The notes under the pieces were generated by a model, which saw only the letters and a program-made list of their open reading frames with translations, was not told the DNA's origin and ran no database searches. A DNA stretch of 20,893 bases from an uncultured Bacteroidales bacterium (GTDB taxonomy: Bacteria; Bacteroidota; Bacteroidia; Bacteroidales; ML635J-15), in contig CALDKB010000038.1 in assembly GCA_937899245.1 (NCBI GenBank), positions 1 through 20,893 of the forward strand. The letters are read 5' to 3'. Positions 1 through 6,047 of the stretch are shown one piece after another; within the stretch, counting starts at the first letter, position 1; every line of letters begins with the position of its first letter. Position numbers and translations under genes: made by a program.

Positions 1-105
1 TGTCAGTGTGTTTAACGCCATATTTCGGACAAGACCGACTGCCCTGCTGAACATTTCGCTTTTTTGAAGTGGTGACGCTGAAATTGTCGAGGTTCCAGGT
101 ATGTC
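1..105 (-). pseudogene. Decayed transposase C-terminal scar (possible ISAs1-like), window-edge partial
   Basis: Read on the minus strand, one frame gives WNLDNFSV and another gives EMFSRAVGLVRNMALNTL. Together these resemble the 'HWxLDVxF ... LLRKxALNxL' end of ISAs1-family transposases, split by at least one frameshift. No single frame carries the whole pattern, so this would be a dead fragment. The window edge cuts it, so its true extent is unknown. The family call is by eye and weak; it could be chance similarity. Confidence 0.25.
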
Positions 106-381
106 TCAAAAAGCAAAAACGCCTTATGTATTTATGTTCTAATTAAATATGTATTTCTGTTTCGTATATAATTTTAGTTAAAATTCCGTGAATGACCATA
201 AACGCAAAAATAAGAGTTTCTGTGTTATTCGCAAAAGGGATTTTTGGAAAAATTTCCAGTATGTTCTCACAAAAACGGCATTTACAAACAGATACAAATA
301 GATGAAAACTTTTAGGACACCCCATAGGGCAACCTTAATAATTGATAAAAAGAACTTTTAATCGCCATATTTTTTTTACTG
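106..381. other. AT-rich spacer without a convincing gene
   Basis: A 60-codon minus-strand frame (325 to 143) is open here, but its composition gives no protein-like pattern and it has no promoter match. The two ends carry loosely similar inverted stretches: TGTCTCAAAAAG near 105 on the plus strand and TGTCCTAAAAGT near 320 on the minus strand. They could be worn ends of a small mobile element, but the match is imperfect. Nothing else is supported. Confidence 0.3.
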
Positions 382-2136
382 TTAATTAATTTTTTTGTCA
401 TTTACCTCTATTTGTAAATTTAAAGGGCACTCAAGTTTTTGGTCGATTTCCAATATTATTTTTGCTAAAGCTGGAGGATCGCCATGGTACATAACGAAAT
501 ATTTGCCTATATTACGTACTTTATATTTACTTTCTTTTTTTCGACCCTTATTGAAATCATCGTACACATATCTATTATCACTTACAATTGGATAGCCAGG
601 ATAACTTCTTTTTTTCCCACGTATAATTTTGAGTTTGAAAATTTTTTCGACTCCTATTTTCTTAATTACTTCCTCAACTGTATCATGAGCATTATGTCTG
701 CATTTAACTTCTCCATCTGGGAAAGTTACAGAAAGCTGTCCTTTATCCTCTTTTTTATTTCCTTCATTATCAACACCTTTCGTTTCGTGCCAACTAATAT
801 AGCATCTCAAATAGTCCACAAGAACATCTTCTGCAATATTCGGCTTCATCTCGCGCACTTTATTACAAAGTTTTTTTGCTAAATCTTCTATTTTTTTATC
901 ATTTCCTTTTGCTTCTAGCACTTCACTTTCTAGTTCATTATTTCTATTTAAAATGTCATTAAGAACTCTACTGCTTGTAACCATATCAGGCAAGTTCTCA
1001 ATAATATCTTTTGAAAACATTGACAGAAAATCTGCGACTTGTTCTATTCTATCCTTCTCTAATTTTACTTCTTTGAACAAACGACATGAAGATTTTGCAG
1101 ATAGAATAATTTTAAATTTATAAAATTCCCATCTAATTCCATTCGTAACTGCACCATATCTAACACCTATTTTTTTACATTGACTCATCAGAATATTCAT
1201 ATCGTTTTCTTGTGAGCCGCTAGTTCGCCTATCAAAGACCTTACACAAAATAAGAGAAACTGGCTCATTTTCAAATTTCAACACGCACCAAAAACTGTCG
1301 TTAGAAATCCTTTCTTTTATTTCTACTTGCCATCCTAGTTTTTGCACAAAAGAAGTCACTTGCTCTTTTATTTTATCAAGACTATTCTTATCAAAATCAT
1401 TACCGAATGTTTCTCTATAAACACCAATGAAAAAACCATTTACTTTTTCAGCTTTTTTAGGAGAATCTCTAATCTTTATTTTTCTTTCAGCGTACTTTCT
1501 AAAAATCTGTTCATCTATATTTACACTTACATATTTTGACATCATTTCATATCTAAGCCTACGTGCTAGCAAATCAATACTAGATTCTGTATCATGGCTT
1601 TTAATAAGTTCCCAGAACGATTCTTTCCATATTCCGTCAAGTCTGTTTAGCATATAATTCGCGTTTTCAATGCATAAGAACTCTTTGAACTTATTATTAT
1701 TATCAATATCATCCTTTTTACTACTACAATCAATTTTTATCACCGGGACAGAAGATAACGATGGGTCTAATACCTTCAGGTTTATATAAAGTTTCCAATT
1801 TATGCCATCTGTTAACACACAATGCTGGACATTATTTTCAACACAATATTTTTTTATTTGAAGCTTATCACGAGCCTCGTCTCTCTTTTCATTATACGCT
1901 TTTATTTCTACAAGCAAAACTGGTTTCATTTTTTTAGACAAACAACAATCAACCCTACTCCCTTTTGCAGAATGTTCAAAATCAATGTCATCTATAATAT
2001 TCCACCCAAGTTTTTCTAATATGGGCAACACCAACTTTATTTTTACATTCTCCTCACCCATATAATTATCCTTGCATTGCTTTTTAAAAACATCCAATGT
2101 TTTTTCCAATGCCTCTTTCAATCCCGTATTTTCCAT
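382..2136 (-). CDS. Putative nuclease: HsdR_N-type PD-(D/E)XK domain plus a degenerate second copy
   Basis: This is a 584-aa protein from the chosen start. Residues about 20-125 show the type I restriction HsdR N-terminal pattern: Glu in EEN (28-29), KLGW, GSRVD (Asp63), LLVEIKA (Glu77, Lys79), a QxxxY motif (Gln93, Tyr97) and the LTDGxxWxLY strand. Residues about 253-340 repeat the fold outline (KLGW, SLILCK, AVTNGIRWEFY) but lack the Asp and Glu; only a Lys is kept. A charged helical linker (about 360-430) leads to a C-terminal domain (about 467-579) that opens with VTFPDG and that I cannot name. An upstream ATG at 2169 is less likely because a TATATTTG -7 element lies downstream of it (2164-2157). 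Likely role: DNA cleavage or recognition, perhaps in defence (inference). No helicase or methylase is next to it, so it is not an ordinary type I system. It is the third of three same-strand cistrons. Confidence 0.75.
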   Translation of the reverse strand: MENTGLKEALEKTLDVFKKQCKDNYMGEENVKIKLVLPILEKLGWNIIDDIDFEHSAKGSRVDCCLSKKMKPVLLVEIKAYNEKRDEARDKLQIKKYCVENNVQHCVLTDGINWKLYINLKVLDPSLSSVPVIKIDCSSKKDDIDNNNKFKEFLCIENANYMLNRLDGIWKESFWELIKSHDTESSIDLLARRLRYEMMSKYVSVNIDEQIFRKYAERKIKIRDSPKKAEKVNGFFIGVYRETFGNDFDKNSLDKIKEQVTSFVQKLGWQVEIKERISNDSFWCVLKFENEPVSLILCKVFDRRTSGSQENDMNILMSQCKKIGVRYGAVTNGIRWEFYKFKIILSAKSSCRLFKEVKLEKDRIEQVADFLSMFSKDIIENLPDMVTSSRVLNDILNRNNELESEVLEAKGNDKKIEDLAKKLCNKVREMKPNIAEDVLVDYLRCYISWHETKGVDNEGNKKEDKGQLSVTFPDGEVKCRHNAHDTVEEVIKKIGVEKIFKLKIIRGKKRSYPGYPIVSDNRYVYDDFNKGRKKESKYKVRNIGKYFVMYHGDPPALAKIILEIDQKLECPLNLQIEVNDKKIN

Positions 2137-2156
2137 AATTTTATTTATTTTTTCTG

Positions 2157-2164
2157 CAAATATA
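2157..2164 (-). promoter_or_regulatory. -7 promoter element of the nuclease gene
   Basis: TATATTTG (followed by C) on the minus strand fits the Bacteroidota consensus TAnnTTTG. It lies 20 bp before the ATG at 2136 and downstream of the ATG at 2169, so it decides the start. No well-spaced -33 TTTG is visible. Confidence 0.6.
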
Positions 2165-2198
2165 ACCATAAAACAATCACAAATTGTAGAAAACTAGC

Positions 2199-2230
2199 AA
2201 AAAATACGACCTCCCCTAAGAGCGGTCGTA
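2199..2230 (-). terminator. Intrinsic terminator after the small acidic protein gene
   Basis: Minus-strand stem TACGACC/GGTCGTA (2230-2224 with 2211-2205) is followed by a run of six T. It lies 10 bp past the stop codon at 2241. Confidence 0.8.
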
Positions 2231-2240
2231 ATTCTCTCGC

Positions 2241-2546
2241 CTAATCATCATCTTCCGACATACAATATTCAAGCATCTTGTAGAACAGGTACTCATTATT
2301 GCCGCCAACCTTTTCAATAGTTTGTTCCAGTTCTTCAATTTTTTCTTCATATTCTTCCAAATCGCACTCATACATTGTGCTGAAATTGAAGTCAAGACCA
2401 AACTCATCTATTTCTTCCTGCGTAAGCGGATTGTAATGTCCCTGCGCTGCTGCCGACAATGATTCTTCGTAAACATTAAGAAAATCATCTGCATATTTTG
2501 GCGACAATTCATCATTTTCATCATCGCCCGATTCTTTTTTTCTCAT
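2241..2546 (-). CDS. Small acidic hypothetical protein
   Basis: 101 aa from ATG at 2546, beginning MRKKESGDDENDELS. It is strongly acidic (runs of Asp/Glu at both ends, ending SEDDD) with a short helical, coiled-coil-like stretch EEYEEKIEELEQTIEKV around residues 64-80. I do not recognise a family. An in-frame ATG at 2645 would add 33 residues, but that stretch runs through a terminator hairpin, so the inner start is preferred. The start context is A/T-only, as usual in Bacteroidota. It lies between the acidic coiled-coil gene and the nuclease, all on one strand and each closed by its own terminator. The charge suggests a DNA mimic, inhibitor or chaperone-like partner (inference only). Confidence 0.6.
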   Translation of the reverse strand: MRKKESGDDENDELSPKYADDFLNVYEESLSAAAQGHYNPLTQEEIDEFGLDFNFSTMYECDLEEYEEKIEELEQTIEKVGGNNEYLFYKMLEYCMSEDDD

Positions 2547-2578
2547 AATTTTTATTTTATTTGTTAATAATAACACTT

Positions 2579-2617
2579 GAAAAAAGTGGAGGCACTGCTT
2601 TCTTGCAGAGCCTCCAC
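2579..2617 (-). terminator. Strong intrinsic terminator between the two acidic protein genes
   Basis: Minus-strand stem GTGGAGGC/GCCTCCAC (2617-2610 with 2593-2586), extended inside by GCAG/CTGC across one A-A mismatch, is followed by a T run. It ends transcription of the 2646-3143 gene. Confidence 0.85.
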
Positions 2618-2645
2618 CGAGGTTGTCGAGGACCTCTTTTGTCAT

Positions 2646-3143
2646 TTACTCGTCAGCGAACATCCCGTTTTCCTCCAATTCCTTGTCCCATTCCTCCCGC
2701 TGGCGTTCTTCTTCCAACTGCTGTTCTATTTCCCAGTCTTCATCCAAGTCGTAGTCCGGGTCATTTTCTGCCAGCCAGTCGTCCAAGTCCTTGCTCCATT
2801 TGTCGTACTCGTCCAGAATTTCACCCAGTTCATCGAAGGCTTTATCGACTTCTGCCCGCTGTTCTTCACTCGCATGCCTGTATTTCTCCCAGATGTCTGT
2901 CTTGCCTTTGGCAAATCTGCGGTATTCTTCCAGCTCTTCTGCCCATTCCGCTTCTACTTCGGCAAGCATCGCCTTTACTCTTTCGACTAAAGGTGGACGC
3001 GACTCCAATTCAAGCTGCAGTTCTGAGGAATCATCCTGCACTTTCCTATTTAACTTTGCAGTCTTGCAATTCTTGGGGTTTTGCAATTGACTGCCTCTCA
3101 CTTTTTTTGAGTCAGAATTTGACTCGGAAAATAATTTTTTCAT
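2646..3143 (-). CDS. Acidic coiled-coil hypothetical protein
   Basis: 165 aa. Residues 1-48 are basic and Ser/Asn/Lys-rich (MKKLFSESNSDSKK). From about residue 50 to the end it is extremely acidic and helical, with many Glu, Trp-Asp and Leu-Glu repeats (for example LAEVEAEWAEELEEYRR and DYDLDEDWEIEQQLEEERQ), which predicts a long coiled coil. There is no signal peptide or membrane segment. I know no family for it. It is the promoter-proximal cistron of the left-arm minus-strand group, about 470 bp downstream of the only good minus-strand -7 element (3616-3609), with a terminator in the leader between them. An ATG abuts its TAA stop. A structural or DNA-mimic role is conceivable but unproven. 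Confidence 0.65.
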   Translation of the reverse strand: MKKLFSESNSDSKKVRGSQLQNPKNCKTAKLNRKVQDDSSELQLELESRPPLVERVKAMLAEVEAEWAEELEEYRRFAKGKTDIWEKYRHASEEQRAEVDKAFDELGEILDEYDKWSKDLDDWLAENDPDYDLDEDWEIEQQLEEERQREEWDKELEENGMFADE

Positions 3144-3201
3144 AAAAAAAATATTTAAAAATTAAAAATTAAACATATATGCGTTCACTATACGCCCCCA
3201 T

Positions 3202-3238
3202 AAAAAAAGTGGCGAAATCACAACTGCGACTCCGCCAC
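3202..3238 (-). terminator. Orphan minus-strand terminator/attenuator ahead of the acidic coiled-coil gene
   Basis: Minus-strand stem GTGGCG/CGCCAC, extendable inward through G-U pairs, is followed by seven T. It lies about 60 bp upstream of the ATG at 3143, and I see no gene on the minus strand between it and 3616. It therefore either ends a noncoding transcript or attenuates the leader of the downstream gene. Confidence 0.75.
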
Positions 3239-3677
3239 AAAACTTTATTTGTATTATGATTCAAAAAACTTTTTTGACAGTATAAAACTTTATAATAGTA
3301 TTACTCTCAAAACAAACACACTCTATAAAAAAACATTGTTTCTATTTTAAGTCTGCACTCAAAAACAAGCGAGTGTTTAACCAAATTTTATTTTTTTATT
3401 TCTCGAGTATTTTATTTTTATTTTTTGTAATCTTGATATTTTTTTGTTGTGTTATTTTTTTTAATCTTTTGCTTTTATTTTAAGTAATCTATTTATTATT
3501 TACACATATATTATCTAAAAAAAATTTTTTTCCCACGAGTATTTTTTTTTTACTTTCTGGGAGTCTTAAATACTCTATAATAGTGCAGTTGTAAATTTGA
3601 GTATTACTCAAATTTAAGTAAAACTTTTAAATTTATATTACTAAATATCAAGCACTTACAAACAGACACCATCAATT
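3239..3677. promoter_or_regulatory. AT-rich divergent control region
   Basis: About 440 bp of very AT-rich sequence without a credible gene. It contains several copies of a GAGT(A/G)TT-type word (about 3371, 3402, 3537, 3599) and its complement ACTC, a GAGT...ACTC imperfect palindrome near 3561-3575, and the perfect palindrome at 3592-3616. The words ACTCTATAA and AGTATTACTC occur at both ends of the region. This looks like a regulator-binding region or an unannotated minus-strand RNA ending at the 3202-3238 terminator. Confidence 0.5.
3592..3616. promoter_or_regulatory. Perfect palindrome with a -7 element on each strand
   Basis: Arms TAAATTTGAGT and ACTCAAATTTA flank a 3-nt centre. Each arm starts with TAAATTTG on its own strand, a match to TAnnTTTG, so the site could be overlapping divergent promoters and an operator at once. 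The plus-strand element faces the 3678 micro-ORF and the HTH gene; the minus-strand element faces the acidic coiled-coil gene. Confidence 0.55.
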
Positions 3678-3770
3678 ATGGACAATTTACACAACGAATC
3701 GACCAGCAATCACCGCCCCAAAAATATGCTCAAAAAAATATTAAATAGTTATATTTTCAAAATAGACTAA
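3678..3770 (+). CDS. Possible 30-aa micro-ORF
   Basis: Open frame MDNLHNESTSNHRPKN... ending KID, with 30 codons before TAA. It lies about 80 bp downstream of the plus-strand -7 element in the palindrome and just before the HTH gene. There is no recognised family; it is short enough to be chance. It may be a leader peptide for the HTH gene or noncoding. Confidence 0.25.
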   Translation: MDNLHNESTSNHRPKNMLKKILNSYIFKID

Positions 3771-3805
3771 ACAAAAATGGGGCAAATAATATTGAAATCA
3801 AGCAT

Positions 3806-3813
3806 TAACTTTG
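3806..3813 (+). promoter_or_regulatory. -7 promoter element of the HTH gene
   Basis: TAACTTTG followed by C, 26 bp before the ATG at 3840. It lies inside the longer reading frame that starts at 3777, which favours the inner start. No clear -33 element. Confidence 0.5.
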
Positions 3814-3839
3814 CGTGGAGAAACTTAGCGCAATATAGT

Positions 3840-4472
3840 ATGCCCAGAAGATGTAAAAAACTGATAATCAAAGAAGAACTAGACACATTGCTTGATTTGT
3901 TGCAAAAATATGAATCCAACAATATGATTTATAAGCGTATCAAATTGATAATAGTGTGTAAAAAACATGAAACAGAAGGCATAAGCAAAGAAGAATTGCA
4001 CAGACGGACAGGCTTTAGCGGGCAGTCTATCATCAATTGGCAACGCATGTATGAGCAAGGTGGAATTGAACTCCTAATTACACACGGGCGAAAATCTAAC
4101 AGGGAATCCATATTTACCGGTTCGGAGCAGAAGAGAATTATTGAGAAATACTCTAACGACCATATTTCCATATCCGGATTGCGTAACTGGGTGCTGAAAA
4201 ATCTTGGTAAGGACGTGAAATACATTACCTTGTACAAGTTTATTCAGAAAAAATGTCCTAAAAAGAAACTATCACAGACAACTCTGCACTTAGAATATTA
4301 CACATTAACCATTCAGGAACGTGAACTAATCACGAAGTATATTTCAATAAATCCAGAAATTGACCTGAACAAACTACACGACTGGATACTTAGAAACATA
4401 AGAAAGGACTTAAATGAGCAAACATTGTCTAGCATTTTAGCAACAGCAAAGAAAAACCAATCACGCAAATAG
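3840..4472 (+). CDS. Helix-turn-helix protein resembling the DNA-binding half of an IS630-type transposase
   Basis: 210 aa from the ATG at 3840; the frame is open from 3777 (231 aa), but a -7 element sits between the two starts. Residues about 48-70 form a helix-turn-helix (ISKEELHRRTGFSGQSIINW). Residues about 94-138 form a winged-helix unit of the type found at the N-terminus of IS630 transposases (ISGLRNWVLKNLGKD...TLYKFI). Residues about 157-203 look like a worn second copy (LNKLHDWILRNIRKD). No DDE catalytic domain follows: the stop is 8 bp from the convergent relic at 4481. Either a domesticated DNA-binding regulator or a truncated transposase. Its position facing the palindrome suggests it could regulate it (inference). 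Confidence 0.65.
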   Translation: MPRRCKKLIIKEELDTLLDLLQKYESNNMIYKRIKLIIVCKKHETEGISKEELHRRTGFSGQSIINWQRMYEQGGIELLITHGRKSNRESIFTGSEQKRIIEKYSNDHISISGLRNWVLKNLGKDVKYITLYKFIQKKCPKKKLSQTTLHLEYYTLTIQERELITKYISINPEIDLNKLHDWILRNIRKDLNEQTLSSILATAKKNQSRK

Positions 4473-4480
4473 ACAACTGC

Positions 4481-5039
4481 TTACTTGAAACTATACCCCA
4501 CTCCGATATAATAAATATATGCAGGATTCTTTACCTGCACCTCGTTGTCGGCACGAAGGTAAAAGTCGAGCGAATTGTTCTTGTTGAGCCTATATGTTAC
4601 TCCGACGACGGAACGCATCTCGTCAATGAAACGGGCATCTTTCTTGTACAGACGGATGAACATTTCGGTTGAGGCATACAGCTTCAGCGGCTTGCTGAAG
4701 AAACTGTATGTTATCTCAAACCTACTTCGTATATATGTTTTAGGGTTGTACTTATGATATGCATGCGATTCGTCGTAGAACGAAGCTTGATACTTCGCCC
4801 TCAACGACAACTTGAAACTTCTTATCTTCTCTGAATATGTCAGTCCGCCACTCACTCAGTAGCGATTTTCCATGTAGGTTTCCCTGTTTTTCAGGATATA
4901 GTCGAAATCGGCAGAAACCTTGAAGCGACTTCCCCAGAACGAGTAGCCTAGTCCTGCCGACACTTTCAGGCGGTTAAATTTTGTGAAATTGCTCCATGTC
5001 TTTACCTCGGCTTCGGCGGAATAGCCCAAGCCCTTTACA
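4481..5039 (-). pseudogene. Broken DUF2490-like outer-membrane barrel gene (3' part)
   Basis: Alternating hydrophobic/polar beta-strands (VSAGLGYSFWGSRFKVSADFD, RSRFEITYSFF, VVGVTYRLNKNNSLDFYLRAD) and the aromatic C-terminal end YIGVGYSFK are typical of DUF2490-type outer-membrane proteins. The frame runs through an in-frame TGA at 4858-4856 within ENRY-stop-VSGG, where such proteins would carry a residue such as Arg; CGA to TGA would explain it. The 5' part, including the signal peptide, is missing and replaced by transposase sequence at about 5040. A GTG right after the TGA could restart a 124-aa piece, but without a signal peptide it could not reach the outer membrane. The family call is by pattern. 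Confidence 0.65.
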
Positions 5040-5761
5040 CCCTTGCCGATGTATGCACTGTCGGCAAACAGCGGTTGCTCCTCGTCAGTCTTGTCAACAA
5101 GCTCTCTGGTCGGTTTTGAGTCGTGGACGGAGGCGTCCGTAGTGACACCTTTCTTAATCAGTTTGCTCCTTGCGTCTATTTTCGCGTGGTTCTTGTAGCC
5201 GTAGTGCTTTTCGCCGTTCTTCTTCGTCCACCGTGCATCAGTATCCTTGTGCTGTTTCTTGTTCTTTTCATCATCTCCATTCCAGAGGGTGCCGCCTTCG
5301 CCATTCTTTATCTTCTTGTTTTCTTCGCGACTGTTATGCTGGCGTGGAACTTCAACGAAACTGCCGTCTATTATAACGCCTTCATTCATAATCAGTTGCT
5401 TCGCCTCCAGAAATTTGTAGAAGTCATCAAAAAGTTTGTCGAACAGATTCTGTTTTGTCAACTGCTCACGGAAGCTCCATATTGTTCTTGCATCGGGTAC
5501 TTTGTCGCCGCTCGACAGTCCGAGAAAATCCCTGAAACTTGTGCGGTCTATTATCTGATATTCAACCTGTTCGTCACTCAGGTGGTACATGCGCTGTAAA
5601 ACAAGGGTCTTGAACATCAGGACATAGTCATACGGCCTGGCTCCGGCATTGGTCATCTTCTTCCGCGACAGTCCAGTTTCCAAAGTTTCGCGAAACATCT
5701 CAAAGTCAACTGCTTGAGATAGTTTTGACAATGGATTGCCGATTTTATTCAACTTGCTCAT
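5040..5761 (-). pseudogene. Truncated IS5-family transposase, fused in frame to the barrel relic
   Basis: About 241 residues starting MSKLNKIGNPLSKL. IS5-type landmarks are present: RPYDYVLMFKTLVLQRMYHLSDEQ, PDARTIWSFRE, the first catalytic Asp in VIIDGSFVEVP, GYKNHAKID, and the second Asp in LFADSAYIGKG (Asp234). Right after that motif the sequence turns into the beta-barrel gene, so the third catalytic Glu, the C-terminus and the downstream inverted repeat are gone. The element is therefore immobile on its own. The frame continues for 60 codons of barrel sequence to the TGA at 4858. An IS insertion followed by an adjacent deletion explains the layout. The upstream inverted repeat could not be placed. 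Confidence 0.8.
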
Positions 5762-6047
5762 GTTATCATCGAAATCGAATAGCCCGATATTGCCCTGTTG
5801 CTTGTAAACTTGCCCTTTCTTCTTGTAACTATGATTCTATTTTTGATGCTAAGATAGTAATCAATTCTCTGAACAACAAAGAAATAACTGATTTTTTTCA
5901 CATTCTCACTGCAATAGCAGAAAACGTATTTTTAATTGCATTTTTAGGACTTTTTTGCAGGATATATGTATCAATGAGATTTAATTAGAAATCCCCATAA
6001 TAACTTCAAGCGGCGGAGGGGTGGACCAGCGAAACAGCGGGACCTCC

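Noticed and set aside
2561..3145. Long plus-strand frames opposite the acidic coiled-coil gene
   Set aside because: They are complementary shadows of the Glu/Asp-rich minus-strand gene, giving implausible Ser/Pro/Leu-rich sequences.
2199..3238. Integron-like cassette array suggested by same-strand small genes, each followed by a hairpin
   Set aside because: The hairpins are followed by T runs and fit terminators; no attC core sites (RYYYAAC/GTTRRRY pairs) or integrase were found.
4856..4858. TGA read as a sense codon (alternative genetic code)
   Set aside because: The PNGase F-like gene ends naturally at a TGA, and the barrel gene is already broken by the transposase fusion, so a nonsense mutation is simpler.
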